Assembly: GCF_002982115.1 (NCBI RefSeq)
Contig: NZ_CP019980.1
Location: forward strand, 2,922,001-2,986,000
From: Lysinibacillus sphaericus
GTDB lineage: Bacteria > Bacillota > Bacilli > Bacillales_A > Planococcaceae
Direction: 5' to 3'
Length of the DNA: 64,000 nt
Made by a program: the position numbers and the translations under genes. The notes under the pieces were generated by a model. It saw nothing but the letters and a program-made list of their open reading frames with translations, was not told where the DNA came from and did not search any database. Positions 19,346 to 29,431 of the stretch are shown piece after piece. Every line of letters begins with the position of its first letter. The first letter of the stretch is position 1.

Positions 19346-19708
19346 ATGTCAGACAGTAAATTAAATCTTTATACAGCTTGTCCAGATGCCTATGGATGTC
19401 CCGTTGAAGCAACACTTGGCGTAATCGGCGGAAAGTGGAAAGGTGTTATTTTATATCATCTTATGTCAGGAACGAAGCGTTTCAATGAATTTAGACGCTT
19501 AATGCCCGATATTACCCAAAGAATGTTAACGTTACAACTTCGTGAATTAGAGAAGGATGGAATAATTCATAGAGAAATCTTTAAAGAAGTACCGCCTAAA
19601 GTAGAATATTCACTAACTGAGTTCGGGCGAACACTTGAACCTATAATTAAACTAATGAGAGATTGGGGAGAGCAGTACAATTTAAAAAATAATAGTATCT
19701 TAAAGTAA
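19346..19708 (+). CDS. HxlR-family transcriptional regulator
   Basis: About 120 aa winged-helix protein. N-terminal cysteines ([13 protein letters not shown]) precede the family core [42 protein letters not shown]. HxlR-type proteins such as HypR and YodB sense disulphide, quinone or aldehyde stress through such cysteines, so this probably controls the divergent oxidoreductase. The ATG at 19346 is chosen for its AGGAGA site seven bases upstream; an upstream start at 19298 has none. Confidence 0.9.
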   Translation: MSDSKLNLYTACPDAYGCPVEATLGVIGGKWKGVILYHLMSGTKRFNEFRRLMPDITQRMLTLQLRELEKDGIIHREIFKEVPPKVEYSLTEFGRTLEPIIKLMRDWGEQYNLKNNSILK

Positions 19709-20154
19709 AAGCGTATAAATAAAAAATAACCAAGTCTACGACATATGACTTGGTTATTTTTATTCAACTACATTCGCAATAACTTTTTAATACCCCCGTT
19801 ACGTTAGTGATAACCTCCCCCAGTTGCATTTTTGAGCCACACGGTGCACCTTGTTATATAATCCACAAATTTCTACCTTCTCTTACACATAAAAGAAAAA
19901 ACAATTTTTTTATCCCTCACCTCTATTACCCAACTTTTTTTCTTGCAAGTATTGAAATTAAAGTGATGTTATATCGTTCATTCAATAAAATTTATTATTC
20001 ACTATATATTTAATTTTTAAAATTATTAGAATATAAAAATGCCATTTCATTATTCCTTGTCTATTTTTTAACAAAAAAATAACATTTTATAACTTTATTT
20101 CTAAAATTAAAATGATAGGATTATAACATTATTAGGAATTGGAGAGAACAACTT
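19709..20154. other. Intergenic, terminator then AT-rich leader
   Basis: Holds the hxlR-type gene terminator at its left end, then about 390 bases of AT-rich DNA before the chemoreceptor gene. No gene or known RNA element was recognised. Confidence 0.5.
19722..19763 (+). terminator. Terminator of the HxlR-type regulator gene
   Basis: Stem AAATAACCAAGTC / GACTTGGTTATTT with a ten-base loop and flanking A/T runs on both sides, 14 bases after the stop codon. Confidence 0.88.
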
Positions 20155-21843
20155 ATGTCTATACGGAACAAACTTTACGCAGGATTTGGAACTATCATTT
20201 TATTTTTACTCATTAGCTCATCATTAGCCTATTACCAAATGAACAAATTGAATAACCAGTATACATTCTTACTGGAAGATAGAGTATACAAAACTATACT
20301 AGTGAATAAGATTTTGAATGCATCCTCGTCTCAAGGAAACTACATTCGATCGTATATACTAGAGCCGGATAATCCAACAACACTAGAAAAATTAGAATCT
20401 CACAAAGAATTAATAAATGATGAAATTACAGAACTAGAGAGCACTTTTAATGAACAACAATTACAAAAAGAAATACAAACGCTAAAGGAGAATCAAGCAA
20501 AATTTAACGCAGCTTCACAAGAAATTTTAAACATTTATAACGGTGAAAATTTACAGGAAGTTATACATATTCTAAGTAATAATGCAGGCCCAGCAAATTC
20601 AGCAATCCAATCCTCTATTAAAGAAATTGTCGATTTTCAAACTAAAAAAATGATAGAAGTACAGGCGAATTCCACTAAATCTGCAAAAGTTGCTTCCATT
20701 TTAATTATTGTTATTTCTGCGATTTCAATTATTTCAGCTATTTTTATTGCTTTAGTGTTAACTCGTGCAATTACGATCCCAGTTAACAAATTAGCGGCTT
20801 CTGCCAAAACGATTGCTGAAGGTAATTTAAATCAAGAAGATGTAAACGTCAGTACTAAAGATGAAATTCGCAAATTAGCCGATTCATTTAATCTTATGAA
20901 ACACAATTTACATAAACTAGTAAATAATGTGGCGACAAATGTGGAACTAACTACTTCTTCTGCTGAAGAACTAGCAGCTAGTATAGACGAAGTATCTCAT
21001 TCTTCGAAAGATGTAGCTAAACGTGTAGAAAAAATGGCCTTAAATGCAAGCCAAGCCTCATCTAATGCTCGTGAATGCTCTATGACTCTCGATGAAACTG
21101 CCAACGGTGTACAACGTATTGCAGAAGCCACGCAAATATTGAATACCAAAGCTTCAGACACTCAATTGATTGCAAATAATGGTGGCGAAATATTACAAGC
21201 AGTTGAAAGTCAAATGCTTGTTATTCAACAAACTTCCAATGATACCAATAATCGTATTAAACAACTAACCATCCAATCAGCGGAAATAGAAAATATTACA
21301 AAAGTTATAACAGACATCTCAGAACAAACAAATCTTCTTGCACTTAATGCTGCTATCGAAGCTGCTCGTGCTGGGGAACATGGAAAAGGGTTTGCTGTGG
21401 TGGCTGAAGAGGTTCGCAAACTAGCGGAAGAATCAAAAGAATCTGCTAACAAAATAGTGAACATAACATCTCTTATTCAGCAAGATACAAAAGAAGTGGA
21501 TAAAGCTGTATCTGTATCTGTTCAAAAAGTTGATGAAGGCGTGTCATACATTGCGGATGCACAATCTGCATTTGGTGATATCCTAAATGCTATTGGAGAG
21601 ATAAGTTCTCATATAGAAGAGGTATCTGCCTCTACACAACAAATTTCTGCTAGCACTGAAGAAGTAGCTGCATCGATCAATGAATTATCATCTATTGCTG
21701 AGCAGGTAACTGTACAGTCTGAAATGATATCCGCCGCAGTAGAAGAAGAAACGGCAACTATTCACGAAATTAATTCTGTGTCGAAATCAATGAGTGAAGG
21801 TGCTATGACGCTACAAGACGAAATCAATAAATTTCAAGTTTAA
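20155..21843 (+). CDS. Methyl-accepting chemotaxis protein
   Basis: 562 aa transmembrane chemoreceptor. TM1 at ~10-27, an extracytoplasmic helical-bundle sensor (4HB type, ~30-178), TM2 at ~180-203, HAMP (~204-256), and a long cytoplasmic signalling hairpin with the conserved tip [19 protein letters not shown]. It will couple to CheA/CheW to bias flagellar rotation. The ligand is not predictable. ATG at 20155 has GGAATTGGAGAG upstream. It is an orphan receptor with no che genes nearby, in the accessory block between mrfB and mrfA. Confidence 0.95.
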   Translation: MSIRNKLYAGFGTIILFLLISSSLAYYQMNKLNNQYTFLLEDRVYKTILVNKILNASSSQGNYIRSYILEPDNPTTLEKLESHKELINDEITELESTFNEQQLQKEIQTLKENQAKFNAASQEILNIYNGENLQEVIHILSNNAGPANSAIQSSIKEIVDFQTKKMIEVQANSTKSAKVASILIIVISAISIISAIFIALVLTRAITIPVNKLAASAKTIAEGNLNQEDVNVSTKDEIRKLADSFNLMKHNLHKLVNNVATNVELTTSSAEELAASIDEVSHSSKDVAKRVEKMALNASQASSNARECSMTLDETANGVQRIAEATQILNTKASDTQLIANNGGEILQAVESQMLVIQQTSNDTNNRIKQLTIQSAEIENITKVITDISEQTNLLALNAAIEAARAGEHGKGFAVVAEEVRKLAEESKESANKIVNITSLIQQDTKEVDKAVSVSVQKVDEGVSYIADAQSAFGDILNAIGEISSHIEEVSASTQQISASTEEVAASINELSSIAEQVTVQSEMISAAVEEETATIHEINSVSKSMSEGAMTLQDEINKFQV

Positions 21844-22170
21844 AATAGGTTAATTCATTTAAAACTCCAGAGGAAGTATTTGCTGGGGAACTGAATAAAG
21901 GAAACAACGAAAGATTTGTTTGATTCTCACGCTATAAGGATTTTGTGTAGCTTATCAAGAAGCCTAAACAACCGTTCATTGCAGTAAATGTGATAAGCTT
22001 CCCAAGTAGTATTTAAAGATAAAATCTATCTACTTGGGGAGCATTTTTTACATATTATTCTAATATATTGTGTGGAAGAATACGATAAAGGCAATTACGA
22101 GCATCCCACCGAAGAAAATAATTTGGTGGAATAACAATAATACACCCTATCCCCTCTTCTTTTGTGTACA
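21844..22170. other. Intergenic with terminator
   Basis: Between the convergent chemoreceptor and mrfA genes. It contains the terminator at 21997-22049 and an interrupted inverted repeat (AGCTTATCA around 21950 and TGATAAGCT around 21995). No gene seen. Confidence 0.5.
21997..22049 (+). terminator. Terminator downstream of the chemoreceptor gene
   Basis: Stem GCTTCCCAAGTAG / CTACTTGGGGAGC with a 20-base loop followed by TTTTTT; one G-T wobble. Confidence 0.82.
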
Positions 22171-24438
22171 TTAATATAAAATTTGCAGTAACTCTTTAAC
22201 TTTCCGTTTCATGTTTACTAAAGCATTTTGAGGCCCAATACAGGATGGGCAGCCAGATTCACAAGGGCAGTTTACGACATGATTCATTGTCTTGGTCAAT
22301 AAGTCTTCCCATAAATCATACACTTTTTCACTTAAACCAATTCCGCCTGGATACTTGTCGTACACAAAAAACGTTGGCAAATTATTATGTGTAGCCTTTA
22401 CCTGTGGAACTACTGCTACATCACTGGCGTCACATTGGATGAATAGCGGGATAAAGGCATTCATTGCATAGGCTGCACCTGTCATCGCCTCTGTTAATTC
22501 TGCCTCAGACCATTGTAGTGTATTGCTAAAGGACAACCATGACGAGCTTGTATGCATTTCATCTGGTGGTAGATGGATTGGACCCGAGCCAATATTATCT
22601 TGTTTATCATTCAAGCTTATTTTTTTAAAGATGGTAGCCTGTGCGACTAATCCTACATCACCAAAGCTAATAGTCCCACCTTGGTAGATGCGACTTCGAT
22701 CTTCTTCAAGCACTTTCATCTCTACTGCTAAATTCGCGTCTGTATAATAATCAACATCTACTTCTCGCACAAAAGCTTTTTTTTCTTCCCAATCAAGTTT
22801 TTCTACTTGATATTGAATGCCCTGATGCAAATAGATTGCTTCTTCATGTAATAATGTCATAGCACTATGGCGATCCATTTCCCCAATGACTTTTGTACGA
22901 GCAGGTACTGTCATATCAATAATTACAACATTTTCTTGAGATGCTGAACGGAGGCTTATATCATGTGCAGGAAAACGATCACTCATCCAATGCCATTTTT
23001 CACTCGTTTTAAAAACAACACCTTCTTCTGCTAAATAGTCGAGCAGTTCTTGTATGTCATATTCTCCGTACGTATCGCTTGTTGTGAACGGTAACTCAAA
23101 CGCCGCACATTTAAGATGATCCATTAAAATCAACATATTTTCAGGATATATACGTGCCTCCTCGGGGTCGCTCCCTAGTAAAAATAGTGGATGATCTACC
23201 ACATATTGGTCTAGTGCAGTAGACTGTGCAACATAAATAATAAGCGCCTCGTCTTGACGTCGACCAGCTCGGCCCGCTTGTTGCCATGCACTTGCGATAT
23301 TTCCCGGGTAGCCTGTCATAATACATGCCTGTAATTGACCAATATCCACCCCTAGCTCCAGCGCATTCGTACTAACTACGGTTTGAATTGTACCATCACG
23401 AAGCCCACGTTCTATAACACGTCGCTCTGACGGTAAATAGCCTCCTCGATAGCCACGCACAGATTCATCTTGTAGCTTATTGCGCGTCAGTTCTTTCAAA
23501 TAAGTAACAATCATTTCAACACGCACACGACTTTTAGCAAAAATAATCGTTTGAATGCCAGCTATATAAAGTCTTTTGGCAAGATCACTTACCTCTAAAA
23601 CCGCACTACGCCGAACACCAAATGTTTTATGGATAATTGGTGGATTGTAAAAAAGGAATGTTTTTTTACCAACTGGAGCACCTGAATCAGCAATTAAATT
23701 GTGGGTATCATTTGTTAAATTTTCAGCTAATTCTTTTGGGTTTTTTATCGTTGCTGACGTACAAATAAACACAGGTTTACTACCATAAAATTCACAGATA
23801 CGTTTCAATCTGCGAATGACATGTGCCACATGTGAACCAAATACACCTTTATATGTATGTAATTCATCAATAACGATATACTTTAAATTTTCAAAGAGCG
23901 ATACCCACTTCGTATGATGCGGTAGTATACCTGAATGCAGCATATCTGGATTGGTCATCACAATATGCCCTGCCTTCCGTACTTTTTGCCGAATACCAGG
24001 AGCCGTATCACCGTCATACGTATAACTTAAAATGTCCTCTCCACTCTGTTCAATCAGGTCATTTAAATCATTTTTTTGATCCTGTGCTAACGCTTTCGTT
24101 GGAAATAGATAAATTGCCCGTGCATTGCGGTCTTCTAAAATTTTTTGTAATACAGGTAAATGATAGCAGTAAGATTTCCCTGATGCTGTCGGTGTTACGG
24201 CAGTAAAGGATTTGTGACTCGCCGCCAAATCAAACGCTTCCCGTTGATGTGTATACAATTGTGTAATTCCTCGGGCATGTAATGCTTTCACAAGCGCAGG
24301 GTGTAAATTTTCTGGGAAAGGCGCGTACTTCGCTTCGCGGCCTTCTAAAGTGTGCCAATGAATAATTCGCTCTTTTAATTCGTCATCATAGCGCCATTCA
24401 TTTAACAATGCATTAATTGTCCGTTTTTTCGATAACAT
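22171..24438 (-). CDS. mrfA: MrfA/YprA DEAD/DEAH-type DNA repair helicase
   Basis: 755 aa. Helicase core with Walker A TPTASGKSYCYHLP, DEAH-type box VIDELHTYKG, SAT motif CTSATIKNP, and motif VI QQAGRAGRR. The C-terminal DUF1998-type region carries four cysteines (CPCESGCPSC) that probably bind zinc. MrfA is a 3'-5' helicase acting with exonuclease MrfB in UvrABC-independent mitomycin repair in B. subtilis. Here the gene follows yppE with a 26-base overlap, as in the usual neighbourhood, but mrfB is not downstream. Confidence 0.93.
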   Translation of the reverse strand: MLSKKRTINALLNEWRYDDELKERIIHWHTLEGREAKYAPFPENLHPALVKALHARGITQLYTHQREAFDLAASHKSFTAVTPTASGKSYCYHLPVLQKILEDRNARAIYLFPTKALAQDQKNDLNDLIEQSGEDILSYTYDGDTAPGIRQKVRKAGHIVMTNPDMLHSGILPHHTKWVSLFENLKYIVIDELHTYKGVFGSHVAHVIRRLKRICEFYGSKPVFICTSATIKNPKELAENLTNDTHNLIADSGAPVGKKTFLFYNPPIIHKTFGVRRSAVLEVSDLAKRLYIAGIQTIIFAKSRVRVEMIVTYLKELTRNKLQDESVRGYRGGYLPSERRVIERGLRDGTIQTVVSTNALELGVDIGQLQACIMTGYPGNIASAWQQAGRAGRRQDEALIIYVAQSTALDQYVVDHPLFLLGSDPEEARIYPENMLILMDHLKCAAFELPFTTSDTYGEYDIQELLDYLAEEGVVFKTSEKWHWMSDRFPAHDISLRSASQENVVIIDMTVPARTKVIGEMDRHSAMTLLHEEAIYLHQGIQYQVEKLDWEEKKAFVREVDVDYYTDANLAVEMKVLEEDRSRIYQGGTISFGDVGLVAQATIFKKISLNDKQDNIGSGPIHLPPDEMHTSSSWLSFSNTLQWSEAELTEAMTGAAYAMNAFIPLFIQCDASDVAVVPQVKATHNNLPTFFVYDKYPGGIGLSEKVYDLWEDLLTKTMNHVVNCPCESGCPSCIGPQNALVNMKRKVKELLQILY

Positions 24439-24796
24439 GATGTTGCGCCTCCTTCACTAAGCGATAAAAATTATTTAACGTATAGGAAGTAGAATGCGTT
24501 GCATCTAAAAAGCGTTTTTTACTTGTTTCTTTATAAAAAGATTGCACAACAAATTGCTCCATCGATTCAGCCGCTGAAGCAATTTGTCCTATATGCATAT
24601 ATTTCGGTCTGTTTTTTTGAATCCAAGCAGTCGCCTCTTGCTGCCACTCTTTCAGCAGTTGATGAATGACATCCGCATGCGGCTTGACTTCTGCAAAAAA
24701 ATCTGGCGTCCGATCCTCCTCGCGCATTTGCCAAAAGCGTGCAACACATTTTTCACATTCATCTATTAATATGGAAGTTTGCTGTATTAATAACAA
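24413..24796 (-). CDS. yppE: YppE family protein (DUF1798)
   Basis: 127 aa predicted four-helix protein without signal peptide or membrane segment; function unknown. It resembles B. subtilis YppE in length and position between recU/ponA and yprA. Start is TTG at 24796 with GAGGTG upstream. The end overlaps the mrfA start, so the two are probably translated together. Confidence 0.78.
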   Translation of the reverse strand: MLLIQQTSILIDECEKCVARFWQMREEDRTPDFFAEVKPHADVIHQLLKEWQQEATAWIQKNRPKYMHIGQIASAAESMEQFVVQSFYKETSKKRFLDATHSTSYTLNNFYRLVKEAQHHVIEKTDN

Positions 24797-25049
24797 TTTC
24801 GCACCTCATCTCTTTCATTGTACCTTTAGCTAATGATTGTGTGATGATCGTTCACAACCAATAATACACTGTGTCAAATGTTGAAAAAACATAAGTTCAG
24901 GTTCATATGCCTTCCTCTTCTCTTTACGACATACTACTGCAAACTATCTGAAAGTATCTCTTCGTCATTCTTAACACGCGCTAAAAGCATTAAACGATTG
25001 CATCTAATGAATCATTTTTATAGGTATGAGGTTAGTGTACCAAAGTCTA

Positions 25050-25244
25050 TCATTTTTCACTACTAATAGGCGAACAAGCATTCTTTACTTGCCAGTTCTT
25101 TTCTGCTAAGCTTACTTTCTGGCTAACAGATTTGAGCTGCATAAAAAATTGCAGGCTATGTGCATTATTTTCTAATGACACCCTCGTGATAAGTAATTGA
25201 TTGACCAGATCCAACTGCGCAACTAATTGTCCTAATTTGTTCAA
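25050..25244 (-). CDS. Small helical protein of unknown function
   Basis: 64 aa, starting with a TTG preceded by AAAGGAGG at ideal spacing, the main reason to accept it. Composition suggests two helices (LGQLVAQLDLVNQLLITRVSLE and FMQLKSVSQKVSLAEKNW) with no membrane segment. Position upstream of yppE and divergent from recU recalls yppF-like small genes in Bacillus, but no clear sequence match was recognised. Confidence 0.5.
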   Translation of the reverse strand: MNKLGQLVAQLDLVNQLLITRVSLENNAHSLQFFMQLKSVSQKVSLAEKNWQVKNACSPISSEK

Positions 25245-25627
25245 TACAACGCCTCCTTTTATCTTTACTTATGTATTCCTCGCATGTATAAAATAACCTT
25301 CATGCGTGACAAAAAAAGCGTAAGTTAGCTGAAAGAAGAAGTATTTCGATAAATTTTTAATAAATACTACCTAAGAGCAGCATTCGTAAATAGGCTGATA
25401 AAAGACTCTATCTCTACGAATCTAGCAATAAATGAAAGTATTAATAGGACAATTTCTATGACGAATGCAGTTGTTTCCTTGGCGAATTTTCTACTTTAAA
25501 CAGCGAATCATGCTACGAATTAGCAATTGTCATCTAACTTTAGAGCAATGTGCTGACTGTGGTGAAGTTCTACAAAAATCATGGTAAACTATTGTGTATA
25601 ATAGCAGTATTATAGAGGGTGAGCTAA
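25245..25627. other. Divergent promoter region before recU
   Basis: 383 bases between the small minus-strand gene and recU. A TATAAT element lies near 25599 (TGTGTATAATAGCAG) about 25 bases before the recU start, without a clear -35 box. A 40-codon ORF at 25465-25587 was considered and not accepted. Confidence 0.45.
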
Positions 25628-26278
25628 GTGACAATTCGTTATCCAAATGGGAAAATCTATACCCCTGCACAAGCTATTCAAAAAGCAGAAAAAAAGGGGA
25701 AAAAGAAGGATTTCTCCTATAGTAATCGAGGGAAGACGCTTGAGGATGAAATTAATGAAGCAAACGACTATTATTTAGAAAGGCGACTTGCTATTATTCA
25801 TAAGAAACCTGTTCCCGTACAAATCGTCAAAGTAGAGTATCCATCACGAAGTGCTGCCGTTATTCGTGAAGCTTATTTCCGAACGCCCTCTACAACTGAC
25901 TACAATGGTGTTTGGAATGGGCACTATATTGATTTTGATGCAAAGGAGACCGCCTCGAAGACGAGCTTTCCACTAAAAAATATACACACACATCAAATGA
26001 AACATATGCAGCAAGTGAAGGAACAAAATGGTGTGGCATTTATTATCGTTCGTTTTTCAGCTTTTGAGCGTTATTTTTTAGTGCCATACGAAGTTTTACA
26101 AAAGGCCTGGCATACAATGAACAATGGTGAACGTAAATCGATTCCCTTTTCAACCATTGAAAAGGAAGCTTATGAAATTCCTACAAGCTATTATCCACGT
26201 ATCGATTATTTACCTGTTCTCCAGCAGTTTATTGAAGCAACAAGTCATGGCTCTGAAAGTGAGGAGATAAAAAAATGA
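25628..26278 (+). CDS. recU: Holliday junction resolvase RecU
   Basis: 216 aa. Contains the RecU core SNRGKTLEDEINEANDYYL and the nuclease signature NGHYIDFDAKET. It cleaves four-way junctions during recombination and chromosome segregation, together with RuvAB. The start is GTG at 25628, with GAGGGTGAG upstream. Its stop overlaps the ponA start by four bases, the same recU-ponA pair as in B. subtilis. Confidence 0.96.
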   Translation: MTIRYPNGKIYTPAQAIQKAEKKGKKKDFSYSNRGKTLEDEINEANDYYLERRLAIIHKKPVPVQIVKVEYPSRSAAVIREAYFRTPSTTDYNGVWNGHYIDFDAKETASKTSFPLKNIHTHQMKHMQQVKEQNGVAFIIVRFSAFERYFLVPYEVLQKAWHTMNNGERKSIPFSTIEKEAYEIPTSYYPRIDYLPVLQQFIEATSHGSESEEIKK

Positions 26279-28971
26279 GTGAACGTCGTCAAACACGCGG
26301 AGAGCATCAAAAAGCTCTCGCTCAAAAAAATAAAAAGAAAGCGCCGAAAGCAGCGAAATCTTCGACTAAAGTTTGGTTGAAGCGTATTGTTCTAACAATA
26401 CTTATTATAGGGATTGTTGGTTTAGTCGGCGGGGCAGGTGTATTTGCCTATTATGCAAGTACAGCTCCTGAACTGGATGAAGATTTATTGAAGGACCCCG
26501 TTTCCTCTGAATTTTATGATAAAAACGGTGAAATTTTCGCCACAATCGGTGCAGAAAATCGAAAATACGTAAAATACGAAGACATTCCTGAAGATATGAT
26601 TAACGCCATTCTCGCAACAGAAGACGTTCGCTTTTTTAAACATCATGGTATGGACTTTTATCGTCTTGGTGGTGCAATACTTGCCAACTTCCGTGATGGT
26701 TTTGGGTCACAAGGGGCTTCAACATTAACACAGCAAGTTGTCAAAAATTCATTTTTACAAAATGAGAAAAAATTAAAACGTAAAGCACAAGAGGCATGGC
26801 TTGCTTTCCAACTTGAACGCAAATATTCAAAAGAAGAAATATTTGAAATGTACTTCAATAAAATGTTGATGTCCGGCCGTATTTATGGCTTTGGGACAGC
26901 AGCTCAATATTTCTATGGTAAAGAGTTAAAAGATTTATCATTGGATGAAGAAGCGCTACTAGCTGGCTTAGTTCAACGTCCAAACGCATACAATCCATTA
27001 AAAAATCCAGAGCTGGCTGAGAAACGCCGAAATACAGTTTTGGGCTTAATGTACCAGCATGGAAAAATTACAAAAGCTGAAATGGAAGAAGCGAAAAAAG
27101 TTGATGTGCAAGCAGGTCTTTCAGACGACGCTACACGCCAATCATTTGCTGGTTCTAAATACGATGCCTTCCTAGATATCGTCATTAATGAGCTAGAGAA
27201 AAATGGCGATGGTTCTGCTATGGCTGAAGGTATTAAAGTTTACACAACACTTGATCCAAATGCACAGCAAATTGTAGAAAACATCATGAATGACGATAGC
27301 AATTTCCCAACAGAGAAAATTGAATCAGGCGTTGCTGTTGTTGATACAAAAACTGGTCAAATTCAAGCAGTCGGCGGTGGGCGAAATTACGGCAATCGTA
27401 CATTTAACTATGCAGATGACTTAAAGGTTAACCACCCAGGGTCAACAATGAAGCCATTACTCGATTATGGTCCAGCAATTGAATATTTAAAATGGTCAAC
27501 AGGTAAAACACTTGTCGATGATCCAATGAAATATACAGGTACAAACCAAACGATTACAAACTGGGATGGGAAATATTTAGGTGCTATGACAGCACGTAAA
27601 GCATTATATGCTTCTCGCAATGTGCCAGCTGTTAAAACGTTTAAAGAAGTTGGCGCTGACAAAGCGAAAGAATTTATCGGTCGCTTAGGAATTAAAGCAG
27701 AAAATGCTTACGAGGCAGATGCAATTGGTGGTGGTGACATTACAATGTCCCCTATTCAAATGGCAGCATCTTATGCAGCATTTGGGAATAACGGTGTATA
27801 TACTGATGCTTATGCCATTACGAAAATTGTTTATCGCGATGGTAAATCAACGAAAGACTATACACCAAAATCTACGGTTGCCATGGAAGATTACACGGCT
27901 TATATGGTCACAGATATGTTACGTGATGTAGTCAGCAATAAACCAGATGCATCAGGTACAGCCGCAAATGTTTCAGGCTTAGATATTGCTGGTAAAACAG
28001 GTACAACCAACTATTCAAACGATGAGTTTAATAAATATAATTTACCAGATACAAGTGTGCCAGATTCATGGTTCGCTGGTTACACTACTAACTATTCAAT
28101 CGCTATTTGGAGTGGATACGAAAAACGTTCGGATCCAATCACTACATGGGATGAACGCCGTTTACCACAACATCTATTTAAAAATATTATGAAAGACCTT
28201 TCTGCGAACATTGAAACTGCACGTTTCAAAAAGCCAAGCTCGGTTGTAGAAGCGACGATTGAAGTAGGCTCTAGCCCACTGAAACTAGCTAGTGATTATA
28301 CTCCAAGTGAATTACGCCAAACAGAACTATTTGTTCGTGGTACAGAACCTACAGAGGTTTCAAATGAGTATGAAGCACCTGAACTTTCTACACCTTACAA
28401 TGTAAGTGCAAGTTTAGATTTAGCAGGTCAATCTATTAATATTGGCTGGGAACATGATGCCATTCTTGACCCAGAAACAGATGAACCAATGGCTACTACT
28501 TTTGAAGTATCTGCTACACGCGAAGGTGGCGAAACGGTAGTGCTTGGAACTACTGACAACAAAGGTTTAACTGTTAGCAACACATTAGAAGATGGGAATT
28601 ACACGATTTCTGTCGTAGCGATTGTAGATGGTACACGCAGTGAACCAGGAACGACATCTTTCGAGATTTCGAGCATGCCTGATGAGGATTTAGGTACCGA
28701 AGATCCAAATAATCCGGATATAGAACAACCTACACCGCCTGATCAAGGCAATGGTGAGGACAATGGCAACAATAACGGCAATGGCAATAACGGCAATAAT
28801 GGTAATAACAACGGTGGTAATAACGGCAATAACAGCAATACCGGTAATAACGGTAACAATGGCAATAATGGCAATGGTACTGGCAACAATGGCAACGATG
28901 CTGGTAGCCAACCTCCTGTAACACCAACTGACCCCGTAGTGCCAAACCAAGAGAATGATAGTGAACAATAA
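26275..28971 (+). CDS. ponA: Class A penicillin-binding protein 1 (PonA)
   Basis: 898 aa bifunctional peptidoglycan synthase. Basic N-terminus, one membrane anchor (~34-58), glycosyltransferase domain (ATEDVRFFKHHG, GASTLTQQ), then transpeptidase domain with catalytic Ser390 in HPGSTMKPL, SRN motif and KTGTTN. A fibronectin-like segment (~700-800) and a ~75-residue tail very rich in Asn and Gly close the protein. It should act outside the membrane in wall synthesis and be positioned by GpsB, encoded upstream in this window. Translationally coupled to recU. Confidence 0.96.
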   Translation: MSERRQTRGEHQKALAQKNKKKAPKAAKSSTKVWLKRIVLTILIIGIVGLVGGAGVFAYYASTAPELDEDLLKDPVSSEFYDKNGEIFATIGAENRKYVKYEDIPEDMINAILATEDVRFFKHHGMDFYRLGGAILANFRDGFGSQGASTLTQQVVKNSFLQNEKKLKRKAQEAWLAFQLERKYSKEEIFEMYFNKMLMSGRIYGFGTAAQYFYGKELKDLSLDEEALLAGLVQRPNAYNPLKNPELAEKRRNTVLGLMYQHGKITKAEMEEAKKVDVQAGLSDDATRQSFAGSKYDAFLDIVINELEKNGDGSAMAEGIKVYTTLDPNAQQIVENIMNDDSNFPTEKIESGVAVVDTKTGQIQAVGGGRNYGNRTFNYADDLKVNHPGSTMKPLLDYGPAIEYLKWSTGKTLVDDPMKYTGTNQTITNWDGKYLGAMTARKALYASRNVPAVKTFKEVGADKAKEFIGRLGIKAENAYEADAIGGGDITMSPIQMAASYAAFGNNGVYTDAYAITKIVYRDGKSTKDYTPKSTVAMEDYTAYMVTDMLRDVVSNKPDASGTAANVSGLDIAGKTGTTNYSNDEFNKYNLPDTSVPDSWFAGYTTNYSIAIWSGYEKRSDPITTWDERRLPQHLFKNIMKDLSANIETARFKKPSSVVEATIEVGSSPLKLASDYTPSELRQTELFVRGTEPTEVSNEYEAPELSTPYNVSASLDLAGQSINIGWEHDAILDPETDEPMATTFEVSATREGGETVVLGTTDNKGLTVSNTLEDGNYTISVVAIVDGTRSEPGTTSFEISSMPDEDLGTEDPNNPDIEQPTPPDQGNGEDNGNNNGNGNNGNNGNNNGGNNGNNSNTGNNGNNGNNGNGTGNNGNDAGSQPPVTPTDPVVPNQENDSEQ

Positions 28972-28995
28972 TTAATTTAAGATTTACTAAATACT

Positions 28996-29039
28996 AAAAA
29001 ACAGGTGCAGAAACCGAAATGTTTCTACACCTGTTTTTA
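28996..29039 (+). terminator. Terminator of recU-ponA
   Basis: Stem AAAACAGGTG-AGAAAC / GTTTCT-CACCTGTTTTT, followed by T-rich DNA, ~25 bases after the ponA stop. Confidence 0.88.
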
Positions 29040-29054
29040 TATTTTATAAATAAA

Positions 29055-29100
29055 AGAAGGTTGTCCTTTTTAAGTTCAATCACTTATCGGACAACCTTCT
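29055..29100 (-). terminator. Terminator of the dnaD-nth-ypoC operon
   Basis: Twelve-pair stem AGAAGGTTGTCC / GGACAACCTTCT with a 22-base loop, just beyond the ypoC stop in the convergent gap; minus-strand U-run is short (TTTTATTTAT). Confidence 0.75.
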
Positions 29101-29116
29101 ATTTATCATGTATACT

Positions 29117-29431
29117 TTAGCGTTTAGTCGCCTGTAAGCGCAAACGTGCCGTTCGTTTTTTCGTTTCTTTAAATAATTCATCTATTTGACGATAACACGC
29201 ATATTGACCTGGTTTCGTTTTAATAAAAGTTAAACGTTCCACTCCATTTATGGGCAATACTTCTTCACCTGCTTCGTTAACTAAACGTTCAAACAAACGT
29301 ATAGCCTCTTCCATAAGGCCTTTTGCTTTCCCATTACGTGCTTGATGGGCTGCATGTATTTGCGCTTCTAGCAATGCCCACTCTGCAAACCATTCATCAA
29401 TTTTTTCTTTTGTGATTGCATCAATATTCAT
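29117..29431 (-). CDS. ypoC: YpoC family protein
   Basis: 104 aa, mainly helical, no export signal, function unknown. It matches the conserved small gene between nth and ponA in Bacillus. Notable segment: VLPINGVERLTFIKTKPGQYACYRQIDELF. Its start codon overlaps the end of nth (ATGA-type overlap), which points to coupled translation. Confidence 0.82.
   Translation of the reverse strand: MNIDAITKEKIDEWFAEWALLEAQIHAAHQARNGKAKGLMEEAIRLFERLVNEAGEEVLPINGVERLTFIKTKPGQYACYRQIDELFKETKKRTARLRLQATKR

Noticed and set aside
25465..25587. 40-codon plus-strand ORF with CADCGE, zinc-ribbon-like
   Set aside because: No ribosome site at its ATG, only one CxxC, and it lies in the likely promoter region of recU.
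28690..28968. Minus-strand ORFs opposite the PonA tail
   Set aside because: They arise from the simple Asn/Gly codon repeat; translations are low-complexity Cys/Tyr/His/Arg or Ile/Val/Ala strings.
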